From Gilliamella sp. Pas-s25 (lineage in GTDB: Bacteria > Pseudomonadota > Gammaproteobacteria > Enterobacterales > Orbaceae): 35,772 nucleotides of DNA. The stretch is taken from assembly GCF_009795885.1 (NCBI RefSeq), contig NZ_WTEV01000027.1, forward strand, positions 1 to 35,772. Reading direction: 5' to 3'. Numbering within the stretch: the first letter of the stretch is position 1; each line of letters opens with the position of its first letter. The position numbers and the translations under genes were made by a program. Positions 1 to 10,604 of this stretch are shown in pieces. Below the pieces are notes generated by a model. It made no database searches and was not told where the DNA came from. It was given only the letters and a program-made list of their open reading frames with translations.

Positions 1-83
1 AAAGGCTTGAGCTGTATGCGGAGAAATTCGCTCGTACAGTTCTTAGGGGGCGGCGACACAGTAATGTGTCGTTGCTACCCGAC
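1..83 (+). mobile_element. 3' end of a group II intron (domains V and VI)
   Basis: Positions 9-42 form a 34-nt domain V: the AGC catalytic triad is at 10-12, the lower helix pairs 9-16 with 35-42, a two-base bulge lies at 33-34, and the upper helix is capped by a GAAA tetraloop at 23-26. Positions about 48-76 fold as a second hairpin consistent with domain VI, and the motif CTACCCGAC ending at 83 resembles the 3' end of many bacterial group II introns. The intron reads on the plus strand; its body and any reverse transcriptase would lie to the left of the window. The exact 3' splice site (80-83) is an inference. Confidence 0.85.
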
Positions 84-108
84 TTGAGTTAATTGATTAA
101 CTGAATCG

Positions 109-138
109 AAATAGCGTCCTTAAGGGCGCTATTTTTTT
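109..138 (+). terminator. Rho-independent terminator
   Basis: A 13-bp inverted repeat (109-121 with 122-134, one G-U pair) has no separate spacer, so its central bases form the loop, and it ends in a run of T. It lies 26 bases after the group II intron end, so it probably terminates the interrupted upstream transcription unit, perhaps pflB given that pflA follows (inference). Confidence 0.85.
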
Positions 139-337
139 ATCTAGCTTAAACAAATAAATAATATTGGTGACAACTTTAATTAAATATCAATATGATGATA
201 ATAATTAAATATTGTTGGTATTTATTCGGTATAATTAAACAAATATAATTAGCGTCGATTAATATAATTGGTGTAAGCCAAATGCTATCGGCGTTAAAAT
301 TATTAAAAGCAATATGAGCAATGATTAGAGATTATCT

Positions 338-1117
338 ATGGAACAACAAAATATTATTATGACAACAAAATCGCCTATTAAAGGTCGCATTCACTCTTTT
401 GAATCCTTTGGCACTGTTGATGGTCCAGGAATCCGCTTTATTGTCTTTTTTCAAGGTTGTTTAATGCGTTGCTTGTATTGCCATAATCGTGATACTTGGG
501 ATTTAAAAGCAGGAAAAGAAGTCACAGTTGAAGAACTGATGAAAGAAATTATTTCTTATAAAAGCTTTATTATGCCAAATGGTGGTGGGGTAACAGCTTC
601 TGGTGGTGAAGCAACGTTACAAGCTGAATTTGTTACAGAATGGTTTAAAGCCTGTCATCAAGAGGGGATCAGCACCTGTTTAGATACAAATGGTTATGCA
701 AGACAGCTCGATCATGTTGTTGATGAACTTTTAGATGTGACTGATTTAGTTATGCTTGACTTAAAACAAGTCAATGATGATATTCATCAAAAATTAGTCG
801 GTGTCCCTAATAAGCGGGTTCTTGAGTTTGCCAAATATTTACAAAAAATCAATAAACGAACTTGGATACGTTATGTGGTTGTTCCCGGATGGACCGATGA
901 TGATAATTCAGCGCATTTGCTTGGTCAATTTATTCACGGGATGGACAATATTGAGCGTGTAGAATTGCTTGCTTACCATAAAATGGGGGCATATAAATGG
1001 GATACACTTGGCGATGAATATAAGTTGGAAGGGGTTGAAGCGCCACCAAGAGAAACGCTTGATAGGATCAAAGGCATCATAGAAAGTTATGGCCATTATG
1101 TCACTTTTAGTAAATAA
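338..1117 (+). CDS. pflA: Pyruvate formate-lyase activating enzyme
   Basis: This is a radical SAM enzyme of the cytoplasm that installs the glycyl radical on pyruvate formate-lyase under anaerobic conditions. The 259-aa product matches E. coli PflA almost end to end: [19 protein letters not shown] near residue 16, then the [10 protein letters not shown] motif whose CxxxCxxC cysteines bind the 4Fe-4S cluster, then [10 protein letters not shown] and LDTNG. It has about 12 more N-terminal residues than E. coli PflA; ATG 338 has a weak AGAG upstream, and an internal ATG at 359 is an alternative. A perfect TATAAT at 230-235 without a good -35 box could be its promoter. The usual partner pflB is not in the window and would be expected to the left. 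Confidence 0.96.
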   Translation: MEQQNIIMTTKSPIKGRIHSFESFGTVDGPGIRFIVFFQGCLMRCLYCHNRDTWDLKAGKEVTVEELMKEIISYKSFIMPNGGGVTASGGEATLQAEFVTEWFKACHQEGISTCLDTNGYARQLDHVVDELLDVTDLVMLDLKQVNDDIHQKLVGVPNKRVLEFAKYLQKINKRTWIRYVVVPGWTDDDNSAHLLGQFIHGMDNIERVELLAYHKMGAYKWDTLGDEYKLEGVEAPPRETLDRIKGIIESYGHYVTFSK

Positions 1118-1134
1118 TAGATCTGCTGTTTGAC

Positions 1135-1160
1135 AAAAGGCACAATGAATTGTGCCTTTT
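1135..1160. terminator. Bidirectional terminator between convergent genes
   Basis: An 11-bp perfect stem (AAAAGGCACAA with TTGTGCCTTTT) has a TGAA loop. The A/T ends give a U-tract in either direction, which suits its place between pflA (plus) and the EamA-type permease (minus). Confidence 0.85.
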
Positions 1161-1168
1161 AGTATCCC

Positions 1169-2062
1169 TTAAATTCTTTTGCGTTTTATTGCCCGCATAA
1201 CAAAAATCCCACCCTCCAAAGCTAGAATGCCAACCGATAGCCAAATAAATCCATATGACACAATATGCTTTAATGAGACTGTTTCATGTAAAAATACTAT
1301 TGAAGTAATTGTCAGTAGTATGGGTTCCACGTATCCCAATAAACCAAATAATCCCATGGGTAGTAAACGACTAGCAACGAAATACATTGCAAAAGCAATT
1401 GCAGTGATGATACCTAACATAGGGATATAAATATGGAAATGAGAAAGATCACTGATTATTTTATCTAAACGATAGTTTAAAGCACAATATACTAGGCACC
1501 CTAGGAAGATAAAAAAAAAGTCAGAAAAGGTGCCAGAAATGCCATCTATTTGCAATTTGCGCCTTAATATAAAGTATATTGGGTACCCTAGAGCAATAAC
1601 AGCGGTTTCCCATGAAAATGCACCTGTAATGTAGATTTCAATAGCAACGCCTAATACAGCAAGTCCAACCGCAATTTTTTGTAAAACACTGAGCTTTTCT
1701 TTATAAACGATCTGTCCAGAAATCACCATTGCTAATGGTAATAAAAAATAGCCTAATGAGGCGGATAATCCATGTCCATTAAGTGGCGCCCAGATAAAAA
1801 TCATCATCTGTATTGTGAGCAAAAACGAAGAAAATAATAACCCCAATAAAAGAAGAGGTTGTTGTTTTATTCGATTAAATAGTGCTGTTATAGCTGACCA
1901 CTGTTTTCCTGCAATGATTAATACAACTATTGCAGGAAAGGATGTTAATAATCGCCAACAAAAAATATCAACAACAGATAAGGGGTGTAACAAAACGGGA
2001 TAGTAATAAAGTAGCCCAAATAAACATGATGCCAGTATTGAAAGCACGACTCCTTTTATCAT
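1169..2062 (-). CDS. EamA/RarD-type drug/metabolite transporter
   Basis: The 297-aa product is a predicted inner-membrane permease with about ten hydrophobic helices, the arrangement of the EamA (DMT) superfamily. GHGLSASLGYFLLPL near residue 97 and the C-terminal GLLGYVEPILL region resemble RarD, which is of nearly the same length in E. coli. A tail of basic residues (KRKRI) suggests a cytoplasmic C-terminus. The start ATG has AGGTGAAGAA just upstream. It lies downstream of serS in the same direction, separated by a terminator, so it is probably transcribed on its own or by read-through. The substrate cannot be told from the sequence. Confidence 0.85.
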   Translation of the reverse strand: MIKGVVLSILASCLFGLLYYYPVLLHPLSVVDIFCWRLLTSFPAIVVLIIAGKQWSAITALFNRIKQQPLLLLGLLFSSFLLTIQMMIFIWAPLNGHGLSASLGYFLLPLAMVISGQIVYKEKLSVLQKIAVGLAVLGVAIEIYITGAFSWETAVIALGYPIYFILRRKLQIDGISGTFSDFFFIFLGCLVYCALNYRLDKIISDLSHFHIYIPMLGIITAIAFAMYFVASRLLPMGLFGLLGYVEPILLTITSIVFLHETVSLKHIVSYGFIWLSVGILALEGGIFVMRAIKRKRI

Positions 2063-2083
2063 TTCTTCACCTACATTAGTTAA

Positions 2084-2114
2084 TAAAAAAATAGCGCTAA
2101 TTATTAGCGCTATT
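2084..2114 (-). terminator. serS terminator
   Basis: A 12-bp perfect inverted repeat (2090-2101 with 2103-2114, core AATAGCGCTAAT) is followed on the minus strand by a run of seven T. It lies 23 bases after the serS stop codon. Confidence 0.88.
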
Positions 2115-2136
2115 GTCTATGTGATATGTAGTTATC

Positions 2137-3441
<1,305 letters not shown>

Positions 3442-3582
3442 TTATTAATTAGGGAATATCTTTCTACTTTATTGTTATTCTAGTATAGATAACAGAACAT
3501 ATAAATCAAAAAGTAGATTGATTTATTGATATTAAAATTCGTAAGCTTAGTATACTAGAATTATATCGGGATTCAACTTAAA

Positions 3583-3659
3583 TGGCGCACCCGAAGGGAT
3601 TCGAACCCCTGACCGCTCGGTTCGAAGCCGAGTGCTCTATCCAGCTGAGCTACGGATGC
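3583..3659 (-). tRNA. tRNA-Arg (anticodon UCG)
   Basis: A 77-nt cloverleaf with encoded CCA. The acceptor stem GCATCCG pairs with CGGGTGC, and the anticodon loop CTTCGAA carries TCG. It differs from the two neighbouring tRNA-Arg(ACG) genes at only six positions: the wobble base, one compensating pair in the anticodon stem, one base near position 26, one acceptor base that makes a G-U pair, and the discriminator (G instead of A). Confidence 0.95.
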
Positions 3660-3679
3660 GTGTAAGTTCGTTAAAAAAG

Positions 3680-3756
3680 TGGTGCATCCGAAGGGATTCG
3701 AACCCCTGACCGCCCGGTTCGTAGCCGGGTACTCTATCCAGCTGAGCTACGGATGC
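3680..3756 (-). tRNA. tRNA-Arg (anticodon ACG), copy 1
   Basis: A 77-nt cloverleaf with encoded CCA and anticodon loop CTACGAA. In bacteria A34 of this tRNA is normally deaminated to inosine by TadA, allowing CGU, CGC and CGA decoding. It is identical to the next copy, 18 bases away. Confidence 0.96.
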
Positions 3757-3774
3757 ATTTTGAATTTATTAAAA

Positions 3775-3851
3775 TGGTGCATCCGAAGGGATTCGAACCC
3801 CTGACCGCCCGGTTCGTAGCCGGGTACTCTATCCAGCTGAGCTACGGATGC
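3775..3851 (-). tRNA. tRNA-Arg (anticodon ACG), copy 2
   Basis: Identical to the copy at 3680-3756. It is the first arginine tRNA after tRNA-Ser in the direction of transcription, as in the E. coli serV-argVYZQ block. Confidence 0.96.
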
Positions 3852-3869
3852 ATATTTTAATTTTTTAAA

Positions 3870-3962
3870 TGGCGGTGAGAGAGGGATTCGAACCCTCGAT
3901 GCAGCTTTTGACCGCATACTCCCTTAGCAGGGGAGCGCCTTCAGCCTCTCGGCCATCTCACC
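3870..3962 (-). tRNA. serV: tRNA-Ser (anticodon GCU)
   Basis: A 93-nt class II tRNA with long variable arm and encoded CCA. The acceptor stem GGTGAGA pairs with TCTCACC, and the anticodon loop CTGCTAA carries GCT (AGU/AGC codons). It is the first tRNA of the block downstream of csrA, the E. coli serV position. Confidence 0.96.
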
Positions 3963-4011
3963 AAAAAATTATGACTCTGCTTGAACAACAAAATCATAAT
4001 GTGTGGCGCAC

Positions 4012-4039
4012 ATATTACGTTTTACAAAAAATAAGTCAA
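4012..4039 (-). promoter_or_regulatory. Sigma-70 promoter of the tRNA block
   Basis: On the minus strand TTGACT (4039-4034) is followed after 16 bases by TAATAT (4017-4012), then a GC-rich discriminator (GTGCGCCAC). This is the usual architecture of stringently controlled stable-RNA promoters. The start of tRNA-Ser lies about 50 bases downstream. Confidence 0.75.
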
Positions 4040-4085
4040 ACATTTTTTTGCTTACGCGTGCTAGTTGTTTATTTACTGCCCAATA

Positions 4086-4286
4086 TTACTTTGTAAGGTC
4101 AGATGATTCATCATTTACATCTTGGTGTTGATGAATTTTGTTATATATCTCTTCCCTATGAATCGAAACTTCTTTAGGGGCATTGATACCAATTCTGACT
4201 TGATTACCTTTGACACCTAAAATGGTAATGACTACATCGTCACCAATAATTAGTGTTTCACCTACTCTCCTAGTTAAAATTAACAT
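4086..4286 (-). CDS. csrA: Carbon storage regulator CsrA
   Basis: A small dimeric RNA-binding protein that represses or activates translation of mRNAs with GGA motifs. The 66-aa product begins [18 protein letters not shown] and contains the conserved [25 protein letters not shown], including the L4/R44-type RNA-binding residues of the family. The C-terminal tail ([15 protein letters not shown]) is divergent, as is usual. It follows alaS by 139 bases, the same order as in Enterobacteriaceae. AGGAGAT directly upstream of the ATG is a good ribosome site. Confidence 0.97.
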   Translation of the reverse strand: MLILTRRVGETLIIGDDVVITILGVKGNQVRIGINAPKEVSIHREEIYNKIHQHQDVNDESSDLTK

Positions 4287-4425
4287 TAGATCTCCTAATA
4301 TCAGTTAAGTATATATCCAAACAATTTTTAAGATATAGCTTAGTCAGCCCCCATCAGAAAGATAGAAAGACGGAATTTTACAGAAAAACTCTAATATTTA
4401 ATTAAAAACATTTGGGTAAATCTGG

Positions 4426-7059
4426 CTAACTTGCTTGTAATTTATTACTGATTTCTTTTTTCACAGAAGATAACGCTTCTGGTAACGCCGAGAGATCCAT
4501 TCCACCTGCTTGAGCGAAATCAGGTCGCCCACCACCTTTACCACCTACTTTTAGTGCTAATTGCGAAACTAATTCTCCAGCCTTGATAATACTGACTAAA
4601 TCATTAGTAACACCAGCAGCTAAATTAATTTTACTATCATTAACGGCAGCTAAAATAATGACGCCTGTTTTTAATTGATTTTTAAGATCATCAATCATCG
4701 TACGCAGTACTTTTGCTTCGACGTTATCAAGTTTAGCGATGAGTAAATTTTTATTATTGATTTTTTCACATTGATTAAGCAATTGAGCACTTTCCTGAGT
4801 CGCTTTCTGCGCTTTTAATTGCTCAATTGTTCTCTCAAGTAGCTTAGTTTGATCAACCAATTGCTCAATACGTGCTAAAACCGCGGATTTGTCACTTTTA
4901 ACAGCTTGTCCAATTTGAGCTAATAAATTGGACTCATGGTGTATCACATCCATGGCATTTTGCCCTGACGTAGCTTCAATACGGCGAACACCAGAGGCTA
5001 TACTTGATTCGGATATTATTTTAAATAAACCAATATCACCAGTTCTATCTACGTGAGTGCCACCGCAAAGTTCAATTGAAAAATCACCCATTGTTAAAAC
5101 TCTAACAATATCTTCATATTTTTCACCAAATAAAGCCATTGCACCTTTATTTTTTGCCTTATCAATTGACATTAACTCAATATCTACAGGTAAATTGCGA
5201 CGGATTTGTTGATTAACCAAGTTCTCTATTTCAATAATTTGTTCTGACGTAATGGCTTGATTATGTGAAAAGTCAAAACGCAAATAGCTGTCATTAACTA
5301 AAGACCCTTTTTGATGAACATGGTTACCTAAAACACGTTGCAAGGCGGCTTGTAATAAATGTGTAGCAGAATGATTACGACGAATACGTTCGCGTAGCTC
5401 TATATCAATAGCTGCAGTGATATTATCGCCAATTTTTAAAGAACCTTTAATGATTTTTCCTAAATGACCAATGCTTTTACCATATTTTTGGGTATCAAAA
5501 ATGCTAAATTCAAGATTCGCTGCTGTTAATAAGCCTTTATCACCAATTTGACCACCTGACTCTCCATAAAATGGTGTTTTGTCTAAAATAACGATAGCTT
5601 CATCACCAGCGCTAATACTTTCAACTTTTTGGCCATTTTTAAATATAGCAATCACTTTTCCTGAGGATTCTGTTACTTGATAGCCTAAAAACTCAGTTTT
5701 ATCATCAAGTTTAATAACATTGCTATAATCGACATTAAATGAGCTTGACTCACGGGCTCGTTTTCTTTGTTCTTCCATACATTGATTAAAGCCAACTTCA
5801 TCAATACTAATATTTTTTTCACGACATACATCAGCAGTTAGATCTAGTGGAAAGCCGTAAGTATCATAAAGTTTAAATGCAATATCACCAGGCAATACTT
5901 CACCAGTTAGTTTAGCTAATTCTTGATCGAGTAAAAATAACCCACGTTCTAAGGTTTTTAAAAATTGTTCTTCTTCAATTTTGAGTGCGTCTTCGACTAA
6001 TTTTTGATTATTTTCTAATTCAACCGCTGCACTTCCCATGACGTCAATTAATGGTTTAACGAGCTTATAGAAGAAAATATCTTTTGCACCAAGCATATGC
6101 CCATGGCGCACCGCACGTCGAATAATTCGGCGTAATACATAGCCTCGACCTTCGTTTGAAGGTAATACCCCATCCGAAATTAGAAAAGCACAAGAACGAA
6201 TATGGTCAGCAATAACGCGCAAAGATTTACTTTCTAAATCTTTAGTTTGAATAACATTGGCTGCATCATTAATTAATTTTTTGAACAGATCTATTTCATA
6301 ATTAGAGTTGACATGCTGTAATACAGCCGCAATGCGCTCTAGCCCCATACCTGTATCGACAGACGGTTTAGGTAATGGCTCCATTGTGCCGTCAGGATGG
6401 CGATTAAATTGCATAAAGACAATATTCCAAATTTCGATAAACCGGTCACCATCTTCTTCTGCGCTACCAGGAGGTCCGCCCCAAATATGATCACCATGAT
6501 CATAGAAAATTTCGGTACAAGGACCGCAAGGACCTGTATCGCCCATCTGCCAAAAGTTATCAGAAGCATATGGGGCACCTTTATTATCGCCAATACGAAT
6601 TATGCGTTCTTTAGGTATACCGATCTCTTTTTCCCAGATTGCATAGGCTTCGTCATCTGTCTCATAAACGGTGACGGTTAACCTATCTTTTGGGAGATTA
6701 AACCATTCTTTACTGGTTAGTAATTCCCATGCAAAATGTATTGCATCATGCTTAAAATAGTCACCGAAACTAAAATTTCCTAACATTTCAAAAAAAGTAT
6801 GATGTCGGGCTGTGTAGCCAACATTATCTAAATCATTATGTTTACCACCAGCACGCACGCAACGTTGTGATGTCGTTGCTCTACTATAAGAACGCTTATC
6901 AATACCAAGAAATACATCTTTAAATTGATTCATTCCGGCATTAGTAAATAACAGTGTTGGATCATTGTGTGGAACAAGGGAACTACTTGTGACAACTTCA
7001 TGTCCTTTGCCACGGAAAAAGTCAAGAAAACTTTGACGAATTTCTGCAGTACTTTTCAT
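4426..7059 (-). CDS. alaS: Alanyl-tRNA synthetase
   Basis: Class II synthetase that charges tRNA-Ala and hydrolyses mischarged Ser- and Gly-tRNA-Ala. At 877 aa it is full length (E. coli 876). The N-terminal catalytic domain starts [14 protein letters not shown] and contains [15 protein letters not shown] and [18 protein letters not shown]. The editing domain carries HSATH near residue 561 and CGGTH near 664, which supply the zinc-binding His and Cys residues. The C-terminal C-Ala domain ends with [15 protein letters not shown]. It lies 204 bases after recX with no clear terminator between, so partial co-transcription with recA-recX is possible. Confidence 0.98.
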   Translation of the reverse strand: MKSTAEIRQSFLDFFRGKGHEVVTSSSLVPHNDPTLLFTNAGMNQFKDVFLGIDKRSYSRATTSQRCVRAGGKHNDLDNVGYTARHHTFFEMLGNFSFGDYFKHDAIHFAWELLTSKEWFNLPKDRLTVTVYETDDEAYAIWEKEIGIPKERIIRIGDNKGAPYASDNFWQMGDTGPCGPCTEIFYDHGDHIWGGPPGSAEEDGDRFIEIWNIVFMQFNRHPDGTMEPLPKPSVDTGMGLERIAAVLQHVNSNYEIDLFKKLINDAANVIQTKDLESKSLRVIADHIRSCAFLISDGVLPSNEGRGYVLRRIIRRAVRHGHMLGAKDIFFYKLVKPLIDVMGSAAVELENNQKLVEDALKIEEEQFLKTLERGLFLLDQELAKLTGEVLPGDIAFKLYDTYGFPLDLTADVCREKNISIDEVGFNQCMEEQRKRARESSSFNVDYSNVIKLDDKTEFLGYQVTESSGKVIAIFKNGQKVESISAGDEAIVILDKTPFYGESGGQIGDKGLLTAANLEFSIFDTQKYGKSIGHLGKIIKGSLKIGDNITAAIDIELRERIRRNHSATHLLQAALQRVLGNHVHQKGSLVNDSYLRFDFSHNQAITSEQIIEIENLVNQQIRRNLPVDIELMSIDKAKNKGAMALFGEKYEDIVRVLTMGDFSIELCGGTHVDRTGDIGLFKIISESSIASGVRRIEATSGQNAMDVIHHESNLLAQIGQAVKSDKSAVLARIEQLVDQTKLLERTIEQLKAQKATQESAQLLNQCEKINNKNLLIAKLDNVEAKVLRTMIDDLKNQLKTGVIILAAVNDSKINLAAGVTNDLVSIIKAGELVSQLALKVGGKGGGRPDFAQAGGMDLSALPEALSSVKKEISNKLQAS

Positions 7060-7263
7060 TTATGCTTCCATATAAAACGATAGATTTTCAAACATAGTAA
7101 TATACCCGCTACAGCTAAAGTTGAAAAGTAAATATTCTTCTATTGATGCGGATCTAGTTAATATTACAAGTAAATTAAGGAAAAAATAAAAAAGAATTAG
7201 TGAGCTTTATTTGTAATCGTTTTTTCTAAATTGTATATATTATATTCTAAATATTATCATTAT

Positions 7264-7803
7264 TTAAGTCAATAAATCTTGTACAGCTTTAATATCATCT
7301 TGTGTATAACCTCGTGATATTAAAAATTGAATACACTTTTGTTTTTTATTATTATTTTTATGGTTAATTTGTTTTAGCTTTTTTATTAATTGTTGATGCG
7401 CAAGATCTTCCCAGTTGATATTAACCCTTTGCAATAGCTGCCGACTTAAATCAACGGATAAACCGCGTTGTTTAAGTTCCATTGCAATTTTATATTTTCC
7501 GTAGCCTTTATTTGCACGCATCACAATATATTTTTCAATATATTGCTCATCATTAATCCAATTTTGATTAATACAATACTCAATAACATCTTGTATTTCA
7601 ATTTTTAGTTTGGCTAATTGGCTTTGAGATTCTTCATCTGTACTTTGTTGTTTCTTTGCAAAAAAAAATGTTATTTTTTGGCTTAGCTCATACGAAGAGT
7701 GATCGCGCTGTGCAAGTAATTGCACAGCTTTATTTAGGATTAATTTATTGAGTTTTTTCTCATTATTCAATGCTTTCATCCTCAGATGAAATATCTTCGT
7801 CAT
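7264..7803 (-). CDS. recX: Recombination regulator RecX
   Basis: RecX binds RecA and limits filament extension. The product is 179 aa from the first ATG (E. coli 166), with RecX three-helix repeats: [19 protein letters not shown] at the N-terminus, then [33 protein letters not shown] in the middle, then [21 protein letters not shown]. The reading frame overlaps the end of recA by 41 bases if this start is used. ATG 7779 (overlap 17) and a TTG at 7770 with GAGGA eight bases upstream are alternatives. Such overlap implies translational coupling with recA. The protein is unusually rich in Lys, Gln and Asn, in line with the AT-rich genome. Confidence 0.93.
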   Translation of the reverse strand: MTKIFHLRMKALNNEKKLNKLILNKAVQLLAQRDHSSYELSQKITFFFAKKQQSTDEESQSQLAKLKIEIQDVIEYCINQNWINDEQYIEKYIVMRANKGYGKYKIAMELKQRGLSVDLSRQLLQRVNINWEDLAHQQLIKKLKQINHKNNNKKQKCIQFLISRGYTQDDIKAVQDLLT

Positions 7804-8809
7804 CAGCCGTAAAAACTGCTGGACTATTTAGTAATAAATCACGTAGCTTAGTTTCAAGTTCTTTAGCGATTTCTGGACGTTCCTGTAAAAACTTAATTGA
7901 GTTAGCTTTACCTTGCCCCACTTTTTCGCCATTGTAGCTATACCATGCGCCAGCTTTATCGACTAATTTATGTTTAACTCCTAAGTCAATTAATTCACCT
8001 TCTTTAGAAATACCGCAACCATAAAGAATTTGAAATTCAGCTTGTCTAAAAGGTGCTGCAACTTTATTTTTAACTACTTTTACACGTGTATCACTACCAA
8101 TCACATCTTCGCCTTCTTTTACTGAGCCTGTACGGCGAATGTCTAAACGTACTGATGCATAGAATTTAAGTGCATTACCACCGGTTGTGGTTTCGGGATT
8201 ACCAAACATAACACCAATCTTCATTCGAATTTGGTTAATAAATACAACTAAGCAATTTGCATTTTTGATATTTGCGGTAAGCTTACGTAATGCTTGTGAC
8301 ATTAAGCGGGCTTGTAATCCCATATGTGAATCGCCCATTTCACCTTCAATTTCTGCTTTTGGTGTTAAAGCAGCAACCGAGTCGACAATAATAACATCAA
8401 CTGCACCAGAGCGAACTAAGGCATCACAAATTTCAAGCGCTTGTTCCCCTGTATCGGGTTGAGAAATTAATAAATCATTGACTTGTACACCTAATTTTGC
8501 GGCATAAATTGGGTCAAGTGCATGTTCGGCATCAATAAATGCACATGTTTTACCTTCTTTTTGTGCTTGCGCGATAACCGATAAGGTAAGTGTCGTTTTA
8601 CCAGATGATTCTGGTCCAAAAATTTCAACGATTCTGCCCATTGGTAAGCCGCCGATACCTAATGCAATATCTAGCCCTAAAGAACCAGTAGATACTGCAT
8701 CCACATCTAACGTTTGGGTATCGCCTAAACGCATAATTGAACCTTTACCAAATTGTTTTTCTATTTGACTTAATGCAGCTGAAAGTGCGCGTTGTTTGTT
8801 TTCGTTCAT
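7763..8809 (-). CDS. recA: Recombinase RecA
   Basis: The central strand-exchange ATPase and co-protease for LexA cleavage. I place the start at ATG 8809, giving 348 aa beginning [18 protein letters not shown], which matches the family N-terminus. An in-frame ATG 36 bases upstream (8845) overlaps the promoter -10 box and would not be transcribed. Walker A is GPESSGKTT near residue 60; the L1/L2 region has [41 protein letters not shown] is the Walker B region. The C-terminus is acidic ([13 protein letters not shown]), as in other RecA proteins. GGAA lies about ten bases before the start. Control is by LexA. Confidence 0.98.
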   Translation of the reverse strand: MNENKQRALSAALSQIEKQFGKGSIMRLGDTQTLDVDAVSTGSLGLDIALGIGGLPMGRIVEIFGPESSGKTTLTLSVIAQAQKEGKTCAFIDAEHALDPIYAAKLGVQVNDLLISQPDTGEQALEICDALVRSGAVDVIIVDSVAALTPKAEIEGEMGDSHMGLQARLMSQALRKLTANIKNANCLVVFINQIRMKIGVMFGNPETTTGGNALKFYASVRLDIRRTGSVKEGEDVIGSDTRVKVVKNKVAAPFRQAEFQILYGCGISKEGELIDLGVKHKLVDKAGAWYSYNGEKVGQGKANSIKFLQERPEIAKELETKLRDLLLNSPAVFTADDEDISSEDESIE

Positions 8810-8845
8810 ATTATAAAATTCCAATGAGTTAGGATATGGATACAT

Positions 8846-8873
8846 ATTATACTGTATTGTTATACAGTATCAA
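8846..8873 (-). promoter_or_regulatory. recA promoter with LexA (SOS) box
   Basis: On the minus strand a -35 TTGATA (8873-8868), a 16-base spacer and a -10 TATAAT (8851-8846) enclose a perfect palindromic SOS box at 8850-8869 (TACTGTATTGTTATACAGTA on the plus strand, CTGT-N8-ACAG). The arrangement is nearly identical to the E. coli recA promoter-operator. Transcription should start near 8839, about 30 bases before the chosen recA ATG. Confidence 0.95.
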
Positions 8874-9344
8874 GTTTTTTTTATACAGAGAAATTATTTA
8901 GTTAATTATGGGAACTTCGTCACAATTTTTTTATAAATAATCCATTTAGTGTAATAATTGAAACTAACAAATGGTGATGAAATAATGATATTCAAGATTA
9001 ACTTTATTGGATTGTTCTGTTAATTATTATCATTATAATATTTAACGGCTTTTAGACTAATGATGATAGTTTAAGTACATATAGGAGTCGTTATGCATTT
9101 GAGTTAGATTGTTATAAAAAAATCTGATCATAATCAAGTTTTACTAATTTAATTTAGTAATGCTTTCATAAAAAATTGCCATTTGATATGATTAGCTGTG
9201 AAGAAGGTTTAACCAACTTTTATTTATTGGAATAGTGATTTTTAAGCAATTGTTTGAAATAATTCAACAGTTTTTATTCTTAAACGTTATGCCAATCTGA
9301 AATATTTTTACAGATATAAAATATGTATCAAATAAAGGAAAATA
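8874..9344. other. Intergenic region between recA and pqiA (471 bases)
   Basis: Both flanking genes read away from this very AT-rich stretch. I see no coding frame worth calling, only peptides of about a dozen codons. It holds a Fur-like 19-mer at 9019-9037 (15 of 19 positions by eye), a short inverted repeat TTGAA-N4-TTCAA at 9254-9267, and a TATAAA at 9315-9320 without a convincing -35 box that may serve pqiA. No terminator is visible. Confidence 0.5.
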
Positions 9345-10589
9345 ATGGCCATTGATAAACAACATTATGTTTTATGCTCACACTGTGATTTGGTCATAGA
9401 ATTATCTAATATAACCATAGGGCATAAAGCTGTTTGCCCTCGTTGTAATACGACCTTAGCTAAAAATAATAGTAATATGAAGTTTAGCGCAGCTATGTAT
9501 GCAATCTGTTCATTAATTATGATTATTGTAGCTTTTGGTTTTATCTTTATTGATATTCGTATTGTGGGCAATTTTATTGGTATTAGCGTAATAGATATCC
9601 CTAAAACCCTTTTTTTTGATAAATATAGCTATATTTCAGCGCTTTTTATCTTATTTGTTTTGTTTTTTCCTATATTAAATTTATCAATTATTGTTTTGCT
9701 CTGTTCTAAGCTACAAGTAACAAAGTACCGTAAACGAGATCTGCTTATTGTTTATGAAAAGTTTCAGCATTGGTGTATGCCCGAAATATTTCTTACAGGT
9801 ATTTTGGTGAGTTTTGTTAAATTAATGAGTTATGGCAGTATTGGTGTGACTGGCACATTTTGGGCGTTCTGTCTATTTGTGTTTTTTTATATAAAATCTT
9901 TAGTGATTTTCTCGCCAGAAACAATCTGGAATGAAATTCATCGTAGTAATTTTGCTACCGATACACCAAAAGTCGGTAAAACAGGCATGTGTCAAAATTT
10001 AAAACTTTGCAAATGCTGTCAGGCTATATTGCCAGTGCATTATGTAAAATGTCCAAGGTGTAAACAAAAAAGCAAAATCAGAGATCGTGATAAAATACAA
10101 TGGACTCTAGCCTTATTGGTTACTTCATTAATTCTTTACATTCCCGCTAATTTATTTGGAATTATGATAACCGTTGTTTTCGGATCGTCATCAACATCGA
10201 CTATTATGGATGGTGTTATTTATATGTGGCAAGCTGGTGATATACCTGTTGCACTTGTCATTTTTATTGCCAGTGTTGTTATTCCAATATTAAAGATCAT
10301 TTCACTCAGTTGGCTTTGTTATTTTGCACTAGCAGTGAAACGAAAAAATAAACATAATTGCTTAAAAATGAAAAAATTGTACACTGCAGTTGAGTTTATT
10401 GGTAAATGGTCAATGATTGATATATTTGTGGTTGCGGTTATTTGTTCTTTAGTTAGAAATCAGCAAATGATGGGCGTTTACCCAGATATAGGTGTTACAT
10501 TTTTTGCAACTGTCGTTATTATCACGATGATTGCATCACAAAAATTTGATCCTCGGTTAATTTGGGATCGTCGGCAAAAAAGAAAATAG
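9345..10589 (+). CDS. pqiA: Intermembrane transport protein PqiA
   Basis: Inner-membrane component of the PqiABC lipid-transport system of the envelope. The 414-aa product (E. coli 417) has the two-fold PqiA layout: a zinc-ribbon-like CSHC...CPRC near residues 11-35 followed by four membrane helices, then a second CKCC...CPRC near residues 222-241 followed by four more helices. AAAGGAAAATA precedes the ATG. It is followed after 15 bases by pqiB, and the three genes form a clear operon. In E. coli pqiAB answers to SoxRS; I see no certain SoxS site here. Confidence 0.93.
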   Translation: MAIDKQHYVLCSHCDLVIELSNITIGHKAVCPRCNTTLAKNNSNMKFSAAMYAICSLIMIIVAFGFIFIDIRIVGNFIGISVIDIPKTLFFDKYSYISALFILFVLFFPILNLSIIVLLCSKLQVTKYRKRDLLIVYEKFQHWCMPEIFLTGILVSFVKLMSYGSIGVTGTFWAFCLFVFFYIKSLVIFSPETIWNEIHRSNFATDTPKVGKTGMCQNLKLCKCCQAILPVHYVKCPRCKQKSKIRDRDKIQWTLALLVTSLILYIPANLFGIMITVVFGSSSTSTIMDGVIYMWQAGDIPVALVIFIASVVIPILKIISLSWLCYFALAVKRKNKHNCLKMKKLYTAVEFIGKWSMIDIFVVAVICSLVRNQQMMGVYPDIGVTFFATVVIITMIASQKFDPRLIWDRRQKRK

Positions 10590-10604
10590 ATTAATAGGAA
10601 CAAT

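Noticed and set aside
177-240. Three AATTAAA-type repeats (177-187, 202-212, 231-239) upstream of pflA
   Set aside because: They are short, made only of A and T, and expected in such DNA; I could not match them to FNR or ArcA sites.
3869-4096. A 75-aa open frame on the plus strand beginning MAVREGFEPS
   Set aside because: It is antisense to tRNA-Ser and its promoter; REGFEPS is the usual false translation across a tRNA T-arm.
8810-8845. N-terminal extension of RecA by 12 residues
   Set aside because: The upstream ATG lies at the promoter -10 box, before the inferred transcript start, and the added residues do not match the family.
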